A stretch of DNA of 64,000 nucleotides from contig NC_065538.1 in assembly GCF_932294415.1 (NCBI RefSeq), forward strand, positions 50,034,343-50,098,342. The letters run 5' to 3'. A program made the translations under genes and the position numbers. Source of the DNA: Quercus robur (Eukaryota; Streptophyta; Magnoliopsida; Fagales; Fagaceae). This document shows positions 38,452 through 50,764 of this stretch, piece by piece. The notes beneath the pieces were generated by a model. That model was not told the origin of the DNA. It made no database searches and saw nothing but the letters and a program-made list of their open reading frames with translations. Each line of letters starts with the position of its first letter. Within the stretch, counting starts at the first letter, position 1.

Positions 38452-39014
38452 CATTATCTAGGCTGCAAGAATGTTACTCTCAATATGTTTGCTATAATAT
38501 TTTTCTATCTAATAATTAACTTCAATGTGATGTTTACATTTTGGTCTTTGTTTTATAGTAAGAGTGATATTTATTTTCACCAAAGAGAAATTGCTATTGT
38601 TCTCTTTTTCCTATCATTTTATATGATGAACTAAATTTCTTTTTTATCTTTATTTCATTTGTCCACTCATTGACATATGTCAACAATCAAGCCTCACAAT
38701 CATTGGAAGCTTTTTATTCTATTGAAGATCATACCAATCAATTGGTAACCATTCTTTTCTTAGAAACTTTTGAAGGAAGGGGAATAAATATTTTGTTTTT
38801 CTTATGTGGTGCTTGATAATTTGCTTTTTATGGTTCAATACATATCATTTATATTAGATTTCCCTTTTCTTATATTAATAATTTGTTTTTTACTATTTAA
38901 TTGGACTATTTGGTGACCCAGAAATTGTGCAAATGGAAGATAAAAGAGAGTAGAGTTGAGATTGAGAAAAATGGAACAATAATCACTAATAACAAAAAAA
39001 TTATTATGTTAAGA

Positions 39015-39054
<40 letters not shown>

Positions 39055-39192
39055 AGTCAATAAAACCTAGGCACTAATATATGCAATCCAACAACGTTCT
39101 ACAAACAACCAAGATAAAAAAAACCTAGGCAAGCACTTTATATTTTATGCTTTGAAATAGAGTTTAGTGCAATATAATTAATTAATACGTTC
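38452..39192. other. AT-rich intergenic DNA with an (AT)n tract
   Basis: No gene was recognised. There is an (AT)n microsatellite at about 39017-39050. Confidence 0.6.
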
Positions 39193-39207
39193 ATAGTTTT
39201 ATTGATT

Positions 39208-39382
39208 TTTATTTTTATTTTTATTTATTTTTTGTAGAAGGTAGAAATTTTACTCTTACCTAATTTAAGTGTATATGTGTGTGAAGCTCTTTCCTGAAGA
39301 TTTAAACCACAACCCTTACCCCCACATTTCACAAGCACTTATACTTGTATAGTACACCACCGCACCAAGAGTGCATGGTGGT
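39208..39382 (-). mobile_element. SINE, tRNA-derived family B
   Basis: On the minus strand it starts ACCACCATGCACTCTTGGTG, has an A-box-like TTGGTGCGGTGGT and a B-box-like GTGGTTTAAATCTTC, and ends in an A-rich AAATAAAAATAAAAATAAAAA tail. The perfect 15-bp duplication ATAGTTTTATTGATT lies at 39193-39207 and 39383-39397, which shows target-primed insertion. Confidence 0.8.
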
Positions 39383-39598
39383 ATAGTTTTATTGATTAAT
39401 AGGAGGGTAACATAGTTTGATACTTGTCCAAATTGCACAATTTGATACGTAGTACACCACCGCACCAAGGGTGCATGGTGTTATAGTTTTATTGATTAAT
39501 AGTAGGGTAACATAGTTTGATACTTGTCCAAATTGCACAATTTGATACGTATCCAAATTGCACAATTTGATACGTATCCAAATTGCATAGTTTGTATT
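39351..39598. repeat. 100-bp tandem duplication plus 25-bp repeats
   Basis: A 100-bp unit (39351-39450 and 39451-39550) starts AGTACACCACCGCACCAAG. It takes in the 5' end of the SINE and its right-hand duplication. It is followed by two to three copies of a 25-bp unit, ATCCAAATTGCACAATTTGA and five more bases. This arose after the SINE inserted. Confidence 0.88.
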
Positions 39599-40545
39599 AC
39601 AAAAAAAAAAAAAAAAAAACAGGTTAAGTCTTGATAAAGTAAAAAGGAAAAAAAGAAAAAGAAAAGGAAAAGTGAAAACATGGAGTGATTGAAGGAATAT
39701 ATGAATTAAATTCTCTAAAAGCTCAATTTGAAAACCAACTAGAGAGTTTTCCTATTTTGTAAGTAATGTTATAGGTGGGAGTTAGAGATGTATTTTTGCC
39801 ATGTTATTATAAACTTAGGATATAAGGGCATTTTTGAATTAAAGAAATGTCCATTTCAAACAGGAGAAACCCCTTAAATAATAGTACAGATAAAACCAAT
39901 TCAAACTTTTTTTTTTTTTGATGCAAAAAGCCAATTCAGACTTAACAATACTAACTTCTCCATTATCCCAAAAAACATAGTAAGAAATAGTAATACGTAG
40001 ACATGAGTTGAAAGAGGACAAGATCAAAGATGCGAGAAAAGAGATGATACCAAGTAGATCGGGCGACTATGCAAACAAGGCATCCTTGCACAATGATTGG
40101 CCAGTTGGCAGCAGTAGTGTGGCGTCCTGTACACCCTCAAACTCTCCCTCTCTCTCTCTTTTAGGGATTGTATTTTGAAATTAATCGAACATGAAACTTT
40201 GTTTAAATTGCTTTTTTGTTTGTTTTTGTTTTTGTTTTTGAAATGCTAAAAACTGGGCTTTTGTTAAATGTGTTGATGTTTTGGACTATTGTAAGCTATT
40301 CATTTTTATTAAGGGGCCAAAGAGTTTTTTTTTGGGGGGGGGGGGGGGGGAGTTTAATTTTTTGGTTCAAATTCTGAATGAACCTTAAATATACCTGTAG
40401 AAAATTTTATTCCCCAAAATTCGAGGGGGCCATTGCCCCAAAGGCCAAAGAATGACTCCCTTGATATGATCACATAATTACTTTAGTAATTAATTAAAAT
40501 ACAAATATAAATATTAAACAATTTTCAAGTATTTTTTACCAATCA
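39599..40545. other. Intergenic DNA, low complexity
   Basis: No gene was seen. It holds an A run (about 39600-39619) and a T run joined to a G run (about 40326-40351). Confidence 0.6.
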
Positions 40546-40691
40546 AATATGGAATTAATGAGATAAGTGTGGCAGACATATTTTACTTAAATATCATGAA
40601 ATTCTTGTAAATGTCTAATATGGAATTAATGAGAGATAAGTGTGGCAGCCAACTTTTACTTAAACATCATGAAATTCTTGTAAATGTGTAA
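40546..40691. repeat. 71-75-bp tandem duplication
   Basis: Two copies of a block that starts AATATGGAATTAATGAGA and ends ATGAAATTCTTGTAAATGT. The second copy is 4 bp longer. Confidence 0.85.
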
Positions 40692-41601
40692 TAGGCTAAT
40701 TGCAATTGAACTACTCAAATTAATTAAGTATTCACTATAATTAGAAGATCGTGAATTTTTTGTTTTAAGTGTATTATGTTTTGGGTTTGTGAGTTTATTA
40801 TGTTGGTAAGATTTGTAAGTGTCGATTAATATAGTTGTAATCCATATTATTGATATATAGTGGATATTTTGGTAAGTGTTGACTGTGGATATATATAGGC
40901 ATGAAGTTGGCCGAACCATGCTAAATATTGTTGTCTCTTGTGAATATTTTATTTTTTTGTTGGTGTGAATATGCTTCCACTAGCCCCAAATCATAATAAT
41001 TGATGTTAGTGTTTTTACTATTTCACAACATGATTTTAATAATATAACACATTAGACTAATCCTCAATTGTGAATCTTGAACTTAATTAGGCATGATTTA
41101 TAAGTTAACCCTAGTTAACCATGTCAAAGTGACCTTTTACATTCAATGGTTTTTGTTTTGTTTTTGTTTTTCTATTTTTGTTTTATTTCACAAATCTTAA
41201 GTTGATATATTATAATTGGTATAAAATAATAATGAAGTTAGTAATGGATCATGAAAAATGAGGCTTCATCAATCACAATGTGCAACCTTAAAAAATTATT
41301 TTTAAAAAAAATTGTGTCTAGCTTTACTTTTAACCTTTAGTCTTTAGATGACTTGGCCACTTTGCTAAATAATTAAATTTTATTCAATCTTGAGAGGGTT
41401 ATTAAAGTTTATAACAAGTAATTTAGTTATTTATAGTCTATAATCTATACAAAACCGATGTCATTTAACTTTTAGTTTACCTCATAATATTATAATACAT
41501 ATGATTTTGAGGCATTAAAAATTTACAAGTTATTTATTTTAATATATACTTTTAATTGATTCAAAATCTATTCTATATTTAGTCCCTTTATTGGAATTTT
41601 A
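40692..41601. other. AT-rich intergenic DNA, nothing recognised
   Basis: No coding region or bounded repeat was supported. Confidence 0.6.
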
Positions 41602-41610
41602 GTAAATCAT

Positions 41611-41765
41611 GGAAATTCTTAGGTATTTCAGAACACGGAGAAATAATGCTCCATTCTCTCACATTCATGATGGACCCTACTATGAATTTAATGAGTAGAC
41701 TCTTCCATAAATGTGAGAGGAGGGAATACCATTTTCCATACTCCAGAAATACCTAAAAATTACTT
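41611..41765. mobile_element. MITE, family 1 copy b (9-bp target-site duplication)
   Basis: A 155-bp relative of the element at 20861, with ends AAATTCTTAGGTATTTCAGA and, inward from the right, AATTTTTAGGTATTTCTGGA. The perfect 9-bp duplication GTAAATCAT lies at 41602-41610 and 41766-41774. The interior again holds CACATTCATGATG. A 9-bp duplication favours a Mutator-like parent. Confidence 0.8.
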
Positions 41766-41774
41766 GTAAATCAT

Positions 41775-42223
41775 TATATAATTTCATATACAAATTCTCC
41801 TTCAAAAAAAAAAAAAAAAAATTTCATATACAAATTCAATCATAATAAATATTTAATGCCAATTATATAGTTCCATATAAAATAATTTATTTATTTATTT
41901 AAAAGTATATTAATAATTATCATAATTATCAAAGTTTACATTTAGAAAAAAAATAAAAGAATTTGTTTAATTATGTATAATTTATAATAAAAAACCTTTC
42001 ATCAACGGTCTAATTTTTTTTAAACGAAAGGTAGAGAAACACAGGCCTAATTAATCCTAAGACGGAGTCCCACTCCTAACCGGCCAAGGATAGAGCCTTT
42101 TTTTTTATTTTTTTTATTTCTATATTTTTTATACTCAACCGACAATCATACTCCAGTATAAAAGAAGAAGCTGCTTCTTTCTGTTTTCATACTTCCGTCA
42201 CAAGAAAACACTAACCTCGCTCA
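41775..42223 (+). promoter_or_regulatory. NAC gene upstream region
   Basis: AT-rich sequence. A good TATA box, AGTATAAAAG, lies at about 42155, some 70 bp before the first ATG of the NAC gene. Confidence 0.6.
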
Positions 42224-44168
42224 ATGTATCTCTCTCACTCTGAGAGTAACATTAACATGATGGTGGATTATGAGAGTAACATGATGGAGGATTATGGTAA
42301 CGAAGATGATGATGATCTTTTGCCTTGGTTTAGGTTTCGACCAACGGATGTTGAGATAGTTGAACATTATCTCTACAATAAGGCACATGGCTTACCCGTG
42401 AGTTCAAACGACGTTTTGATTGAGTGTGATCTCTATGGAGAAAAGGATTCCTGGAGTTGGAGGAAATACTTCAAGGACAGCGATGAGACTAGTCTTTACT
42501 TCTTCACGAAACTGAAGAAAGTGTCAACCAATGGTTCCAGAATACAAAGGACCACTCCCTACGGCACATGGAAACCCAATAACGATAAGCCAATATATCG
42601 AGATAAAGCTAAGAAGAACCAAATTGGGTCTATGAGAAGTCTTACTTATATGCCGCACAAAGGGCTCAAATCTACCATCGGCCGATGGGTCATGCATGAG
42701 TTTAGACTGGCGGGGAGCCTCCTACGCAATAAACAGGTAACTAGCTATCTTTAAAAATTTTGAAAGAAAGAAATTTCCTTCCTTGCATTTTTGTGTTATC
42801 GTTAATTTCGAGTTTCTATATATGTTTGAATGATATATATTACGTGCTATTGGTTGTTTTGATTATTGGGTTGTTAAAATTTGTAAAAAATTTATTTTTA
42901 TGTTTTAGTCTATGAGTATTTTAATATTTGAAAGTAATTAAGGTTATTTTGTAATAAGGTAATTAGGGTTTTCTTGGCCAAATAGAATTAGAGTTTAATT
43001 TTTATATAATATATAAGCAAAATATTGTACTCTAGTGGTTTTCCTTGTTTGAAAGAAAGATTCTTTGTTGCATTCTTGTGTTATCGTTAATTTCAAGTTT
43101 CTATGTTTGAATGATATTACGTGCTATTGGTTGTTTAGATTATTGGGTTGTTAAAATTTGCAAAAGTTGTATTTTTATGTTTTAGTGTATGAGTATATTA
43201 ATATTTGAAAATAACCTTATTTTGTAATAAAGTAATTAGGGTTTTTTTGACCAAATAGAACTAGGGTCTAATTTTTCTATAAAAGCAAAATATTGTACTC
43301 TAGTTTTGACTCCAACCAACACTCGGAGACAATTAACCTAGTGCCAACTTTTAGTGGTTTTCCTTGTTTGGTGCTAATTTCAAGCAAACTTAAATGTTGA
43401 CTCATGCTATGTAATATGTATTTTTTAATTTTTTTTTTAAGATTTTATCTTTTTATCAAACTACGTAATATTTTGTGGTATATTGTTGTTTAGATAACTA
43501 GGTTGTGCTTTTCATTATCGGGGTTATGAATATCTTACTGCCATGGTGTTTATATTGCATGGATTGTGCTATTTTGCTTTAAGTATTTGCATAAATACAT
43601 TGTTGGCTTGGTTTCCTATTTGTTTATGATGGTATGGGAGTCTTGATATTACCTTCCGAATCTTTCTAGTGTATTTGGTGTCATTTGATTGATTGACTTG
43701 TTAATAAGAGTAAGATTTGTATTTTTATCACTTCTTTCTGTTAAAAATTTGGTTCTTATTTATTTCTATATAAATGTCTTTAATTTATTGTTTCTGATTT
43801 TCCTTTTGTAGCCTTATTGATTTGATCAATATCTTTTCTTAGCTTTTATTAAACAACACGTAATCAACATATTTTTTTTCTTGCAGTATGAGGATTACGT
43901 GATTTGTAGGATCGAAAGCCAACGAGATAACGAAAAAGAAGACAGGCTTAGAAGTGAGGTCATTCAAAATGAAGAGCTTTCTATTGAAATATTTGAGCAA
44001 CAGAAAGATGGCATGACTAATACTAAGTTTGCGGATGACATTGATAACATCAAATTAGAACTGTTGGAGGCTTACGTTTCATCGTTAGAATTTACATCTT
44101 GCCCATGGAAGTGGGATTGGGCGGCAATAAACACAACATCCTCAGCCTTCATGCTGCCAATGCCTTAA
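42224..44168 (+). CDS. Divergent NAC-domain transcription factor, two exons
   Basis: Exons 42224-42736 and 43887-44168 join in frame (AAACAG|gtaa and ttgcag|TATGAG), giving 264 residues. The NAC subdomains are recognisable: A as LLPWFRFRPTDVEIVEHYL (usual LPPGFRFHPTDEEL), B/C as YFFTKLKKVSTNGSRIQRTT, D as GRWVMHEFRL (usual TDWVMHEYRL) and E as YEDYVICRI across the exon junction. The usual WKATGKDK DNA-contact motif is replaced by WKPNNDKP, so DNA binding may be altered. An acidic stretch (EDDDDLL) precedes the domain. The tail of about 85 residues is acidic and ends FMLPMP, with no membrane anchor. The first ATG is used, but an in-frame Met-Met 11 codons later is also possible. The target genes are unknown. 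No stop or bad splice site was seen, so it looks intact. Confidence 0.85.
42759..43305 (+). repeat. Direct duplication inside the NAC intron
   Basis: Two diverged copies of about 260-280 bp lie in tandem. Each runs from TTTGAAAGAAAGA, through TGTGTTATCGTTAATTTC and ATTACGTGCTATTGGTTGTT, to GCAAAATATTGTACTCTAG. They differ by substitutions and small indels, which suggests an old duplication. Confidence 0.85.
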
Positions 44169-45424
44169 GACACTTTCTGTTTCTCTTTACAGCACTATGA
44201 ATTTATTTAGTTTTCAATTCTTTTGTTTTGAGTACATATGTAATTTTCAAGCTATTCTGTATATTGGCTGGTCTTCCAACTATAATAAAAAATTAAGATT
44301 TGTTCCTCTCTACATATGCTCTAGTATTGTTGCAAAATATTTTTGGTTCATTTTTTGTTAGTGCCAAATTGATTTGTAACTGTTTCACTTATATGGAAAG
44401 TTAGAATATTCGCTGATAAGAGTTTGCTGAAGAATCCAAAGGTTTTATAGCATGTTGACCTATTTTTATATTTATTTTTCAATTGAAGGGTATAATTTGG
44501 GAGAAATTATTAGGTTCGAGAGGACTACTGAAGTGGTTCTCCCAACCAATAAAATGATGCTACTAATACAAATGTGTGAGTTAGCTTTTTAATAAGCACA
44601 AGAAATAAAAAATAAAAAAAATCACCAAATGATGTCACATTTGCATGAATTTAACATTTTATTAGTTACGAGAACCAGGAAGGACCACCTCAACAGTAAT
44701 TTGATGGACCTAATAATTCCTCACAATTTGGGTCTATTGAATTCAGTATCACTAATTTCTTGCATCTTTAATATCTTACTATCGTCTATTCCTACTTATG
44801 TTCGTTTGGATACTTCATGTAATTGAATATTAGTGTCATTAGTTTCTAACTTGAATGATCTTTCTTTACATTTATCCTACTCAATTGTTTGACTTTTTGT
44901 TGCTATTTTTATCTAACATGTTGAAACTTAGCTGCTGAATGATAATATGTCAATCACAAAACTGAAATGAATAATTATGGATAAGCAAATTAATAATTTT
45001 TTAATAACTAGAAATTAATCATCAATTTTCAATGATTTGATACTTGATGTGAATTTCAACTATTACCAGATTAAAGATATATATAGGTTTCCCACTAATG
45101 AAAAAATAAATAGTCAAGTAATGAGAGTAAGTATCACTTTGAACTAAAAAAAAAAAAAAGGGAATGAGAGAAAATCTCAGAATAATAATGTAATACGATT
45201 TTAAAATATCAGTCTGTGAAAGGCAAATACGCTATAGCTATAAGACTGCTGGATTTGCGTGGTTTCCACACTTTCCAGCTTTCCTTTCTTCCCTTTATTA
45301 TTTCTTTATGAGTTGATGTTGATGCATATATATATATATATATATATATCAATATATGTGTGTGTGTCTATATATAAGCGGGGGGAACCCTCTATATTGC
45401 TTTGAAACTGACAAGTGCTTTTCT
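44169..45424. other. NAC 3' flank and intergenic DNA
   Basis: Apart from the MITE at 44502 no feature was recognised. There is a short (AT)n run at about 45328. Confidence 0.55.
44502..44724. mobile_element. MITE with long inverted ends and 8-bp duplication
   Basis: A 223-bp element. The left end (AAATTATTAGGTTCGAG, later ACTACTGAAGTGGT) and the inverted right end (AATTATTAGGTCCATC, later TACTGTTGAGGTGGTCC) are similar over about 70 bp. The 8-bp duplication AATTTGGG lies at 44494-44501 and 44725-44732. It has no coding capacity. Confidence 0.75.
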
Positions 45425-45693
45425 ACCATTTCATTCTAGAATTTCAAGATAATCCTTGTCGGAAGGAAACAATAACCCTTGTTTTACATTGATATTGCTC
45501 TAGGCAATGCTTTTTTACACACTGATTATCCGACATATATAATGAAAGAGATCAAATACATAATGTCCAAAACTTACTTCAATATGCCTCAACAATCAAG
45601 AAAGAGCTAATCATGACTCCCACATTAATAATAGGCAATCAAAATCACCACCAAATTTCAACTGTATTGGTTGGGAAGCTTCCTTATAGTGAC
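45425..45693 (-). other. 3' flank of CESA8 copy A, shared with copy B
   Basis: This stretch is clearly similar to 53810-54065 downstream of copy B (shared blocks such as CAAAACTTACTTCAATATGCC and CAAGGCAATGCTTTT-like sequence). The tandem duplication therefore included the 3' UTR. Confidence 0.75.
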
Positions 45694-48600
45694 CTAACAA
45701 TCTATAGAAATGCAGCCTTGGGAAAGGCTTGAATTAGCAGCTTTGCCCACAAAAGGATTAATTCTCACCCAAACAAGAGAGAAGACTGAGGCCAAAAGCA
45801 CTGACCACAGAACAACAATGGTTGGTGTTCGGTTTTGGCGACCCATGAGACCCTTGAGGAAGGGGTATAAATGAAGAATCACCCAGAAGGCAAAGAACAC
45901 CTTGCCAAAGAGAGGTCCCCAAGCTTCATAACCTTTATTAAGTGCATCTGAAAATCCAGCAACAACGCCAACCAAGTTGATTATGATCAATGTTGTTGGA
46001 GGGATCAGAACTGTTGTCCACTTGACAATGTAGAGCTCACCAAACTCTCCATCATCAGCTGCCTTTGAAGTGACAGTGAAGTTGGTGTCAACTCCAGCTA
46101 ACATCTTCAGGAAACCTTGGAAGACAGCAAAGAGATGGGCTGAAACACCTCCAATCACCCAGAACTGCTCATTACGCCACCAGTCTTCTATGCTGATACC
46201 ACTCCACCGTAGCTCGAGCACACTGGTCACGATGATGGACATGAAAAGGCCAAGAAACAGGGTGCTTGCTAGGTTGGAAAGCTGATCCAAAATAAAATGT
46301 ATTATGTGAAGTAAGTTCTATGAGTAAATGGTTTCAAACCATAATCATGAGAAATAAAAATGTAGCCAGGTTAAATTTTTAATCAAATGTCAAAAGTTAA
46401 TAACATTACTTCAGTGGTCACTGATTTTGAATATTGACAAAGCTCTTTTTTAGGAAGTTAAGAAGAGCACCCTATAGTCATACAAGGCCTAGTAAAATAG
46501 TAAACTGATGCATTTTTCATCCCTGTTTCAAATGTATAAATTGCATCCAACTTTTTCTTTATTTCTATGTTGGCCAATGTTATTATGTAACGATCTAACA
46601 AAGCCACCCCCTGATATGGTTTTAAATAATGAATTTACGTTGCAAATAATTATCTAACTATTTCAAATTCTTCAATAACTTTTGATAACTACTGAAGATA
46701 AAAAACACACTATCTGTAAAATTTCAACAGAAAGTACAAGAAATTACCGTTGGTATGATGAATTTTCCAGTGAGAAGGCAAACTGCAGGAATTGTGCAAT
46801 AGGCAATGAGAGGGAGGGATGTAAATGGATAAACAATGGTGTTTGTATACGCTAGTCTTTGAAGCCATTTGAGGCGGCCTCCTGCAAACCCATACCATAG
46901 GGGACAATGTCTGCTAAGGAAAATCTCCACAGACCCAAGTGCCCACCGGAGAACTTGATGCAATCGATCAGACAGATTGATAGGGGCTGAACCTTTGAAT
47001 GCAGGCCTTACAGGCATGCAGTAAATTGATCTCCATCCTCGGCAGTGCATCTTGAAACCAGTTAAAATATCCTCAGTGACTGAGCCATATATCCAACCAA
47101 TCTGGGAAGTCAGAATAAAAATTGTGAATTGGTGAGAAGGTAAGATCCAGTAATGGTTAACGCTCAAGTAAAAGATTAGAGGTAAATGCAACACAGCTTA
47201 TAGCCAAAAGATAATAACAGATGGACAACAAAGAAGGAAAGGAAACTTTCCCCAGCAGAAGGCCACACCCAAGCCAGCTGTAATTAAAACTGAAATTGGA
47301 ACTAAAATTTTATCTATTAATTTTGTAAAGATTGTAATGAATTCACATTCTAGAATAATAGCAATAATAGCACATGATTTTCAAATGAGAACAAGAATAA
47401 AATAAAAAAGTCCACCTCTTTTCCCCATGCGGTCTTTTCTTCATAACCACAGCCGATGACATGAATTGCTTCATTAATCAATGCTGCTGGGTTGACAGAT
47501 TCAGGAACTCCACCATTTTCCATTAGTGTAGACTCAATAAATACAGAAGACAAGCCAAAAGTTTTCTCAAAGCTCATCTGGGAGATCAGCATTGACCTTT
47601 CATGCTCATCATAATCTGCCCAAAGAAAACCAAAAAATATATTAATTATTGAAAACCCCGTAAATTATTTGCCTAAATCCAATGGCCTCAATAACTAGAC
47701 TTACTATCAATCTCCCTGAGGTTAAAGATTGCAGCATCTAGCTCTTCCCGTTTTGCATCTCGGTAAACGTCTGAGGGATCTTTAGGAGTCTTCTTGGAGG
47801 GGCAGCAACAAGAGCAGCAGCCACACCATGAGCAGGATGAGGAGGAAGACTTAGGTAAGCTGGGCATAGAACTCGGCCCATAGCCATAAAGTGCTTGCCT
47901 ATTGAAAACACAACCTGTTCCCACATAAACTGGTCCTTGAAGGCCATCTAATCCTTTCATGTTAACCTGAAATTGAAATGAAGAGATTCTCAAAACTCAG
48001 AGGGCTCCAACTTTTATAATTATGCAGGGACCAATATCAGCATTGTGGCATTAGCTCGTTTCCCTCAAATAATTCTATTTCATTTTTTAAAAATGACATG
48101 TTAAAAGGAAATTGGTACATTTCATCTATTTCTATACATCAACTGAAGACAGACATTGTGAGTTGGACTTCAACACAACTCAATTATTTCTTTTTAAAGT
48201 TTGACCTAATTACCAAAACTCCCAAGCATAATAATAAGCTAAATTTGATAAAAACTTTTGTGACAGATGAATTTCTGATATACTTGAAAAAGAAATAATA
48301 TTTTTATTTCTTCAAAATAAAAGTCATTATAAGGAAAATATTAAAACAAATGGAGTGGATATGCTAGCTTTAGACTTACATCAAAGAAAACCGTGTTTCG
48401 GTTGGCATATCTGTCACTGCGATCAATGCCATCAAACCTCTGAGGGAACTGCACGTAGCATAAATCTCGACCAACTTGTGGATCCATCAAGAAACACATT
48501 GCCTCACGAACTGCCTTGCTATTATTAACATAATGATCACAGTCAAGGTTGAGGATGTAGGGAGCATTTGTAAGAACTGCAGATACTCTCACCTGTACAA

Positions 48601-50719
48601 ATCCAACCATTCAAATAAATTGTAATGTTTGAGTTCCTATGCAAATCATTAATTTTGAGAAAGGATGTGAACATACCAGAGCATTTTCAGCACCAGCTTT
48701 CTTGTGGTGCTGGTAGCCTGGTCTCTTTTCTCTGGATACATAGACCAGTCGAGGAAGTTCAAGTCCCTCTATATCATGGGCACCAGTATGTCCAAGGAAA
48801 ACCTGAAGTGGGTGGAAAAATGCCATATGTGAAAATTATTACATTTTCAAATTATGAGGCAGCAGTTGAAAACATTTTCTAATAAGAGATGTAAGAACTG
48901 ATGTGGATTGATAGTTGATAAAACTTGAGGTACTTTGACAACAGAAAAGAAGAAAAAATATCCCTCAGAAATTACCTTTGAATAATAATAGTTTTAAATA
49001 AAAAAATCCATAGACAACTTTTAAGTAATCGCCTTAAGTTTCAAAATCTACAGCTTAAGGATTGGTTAAGTCCTAGTTTCTTTCTAGATACTAGATGATT
49101 CTGAAATGTAAGATATTTAAAAGCTAGATATTGCACAATTAACTAAAATCATAAACCACAAAATTGTCTATAAGATAGATTTACCTGAATCATTCCCGGG
49201 TGGTCACGGGTGTTATTCCCTGGCCAAGATGTTCCATCTTGCATTGTCCAGCCTTCTTCCGGTGTTTTCTGAGCCTTTGCTACTAAACCATTAATTCGCA
49301 CTTTAAACTCTTCATAATCTCTCTGTAACAAGATAAAATCCAAAATTTGAGATGGTTGCTTTTAGATACCATTATTACAACTTAAGAATCCATTAAAATA
49401 TCAAAGTGGAATGAGCAATTGACAAGTTGTAGCCAGATAGATTTTCAGTTGCTTACCTTCATTGCTCTACGTTCCTTGACAAAAGAAGGTTGCACTTTAT
49501 CCTTCAAATAGTCAATCTTCTGTGCAAAGTAAAACTCAGGTGCACGTGGTTCAATTGCAAATTTTTTGCAGAACGGTACCCACTTCCTTGCAAATTCAGA
49601 TGTTTCAACAAGAGATTCAAATGTAAGCATGGCAGCTCCATCATCTGACAAATAGCAGGAGACTTTATCCACAGGGTAGTCCACAGCAAGGATGGAAAGC
49701 ACGGTATTGGCTGTGATCAACGGTGGTTCTTTCAAAGGGTCAACTGTACTCACAAAGAAATCCACAGCAGCAAGCTGGGAGGGTTCACCCTCTCTTTCAA
49801 ACCTGACATAGTAGTGAGTTTAAGTATCCCATGTATGCATTCAAAAATAGCTTTCATAATTATGTTTTAAGTTTTTCAATAAAGTAGATCCATTACTATA
49901 TGCTACTTAGTGAATGCTAATTCTCTTCATTTGTAACCTTACGTTAAATTACTTGCAGATTCAGCCTCAGCCTACTAAGCTTGACATGTAATTCATAGGT
50001 GACATGAGACCATGATTCAGGGCCAATATATAATAATATAGTTAAAGGAGACATGAGATCAAGATTAAGAATATTAGTTGAGAATGAATGCTTGACCAGG
50101 TTTAATGCTAAAATGTCAAGTTAAATGAGAGAAGTATGAGTTTCACAGAGGATCTGATACTATTGAACACTTTCAAATAAAAAACCTTGTGGCACTGCTA
50201 AAACTTTCAAACAATTACAACTATCATCTTTGACATCTACAGTCATCCATATAAGAGTGATGTATGTACCTTGCAGACAGCCTGTCGATAAATGTCTCCC
50301 TATTGATTGGAGACCATTTAGGGAACTGATCCAATACCCAAGAAAAAGCAAACCATATCTCACATATGACAGAAGTGAGCCACAGACCAAAAGCACTATC
50401 AACAGGATGTGTTATTCGGTAATGGAAGAAGAGTGACAAAATTATCAATCGCATGATTATAACAGCTCTATATGGTGTGAGCTTGGTGGATGGAATCGGA
50501 ATAATAGCTGAAAGTGGTTGTGCAGCATCTGCGGACCTGAAAAAGCAATGGAAATATCTGATTAATATATTTAGTTTTGTAGAACAAAGCAAAAATTGAT
50601 ATATCAATGGGGAATGGTCAAAGACAGAGACTAAAAAATGCAATGAATTTGCTCTGTTCCCCTTCAGAATATCATACAGCAGAAAGCGCCGCTATGATTT
50701 TTTTTCACACCTTCATTAA

Positions 50720-50764
<45 letters not shown>

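Noticed and set aside
17157-45693. MYB98 expected by gene order
   Set aside because: No MYB R2R3 motifs could be recognised in any frame between the RLP51-like gene and the CESA8 pair.
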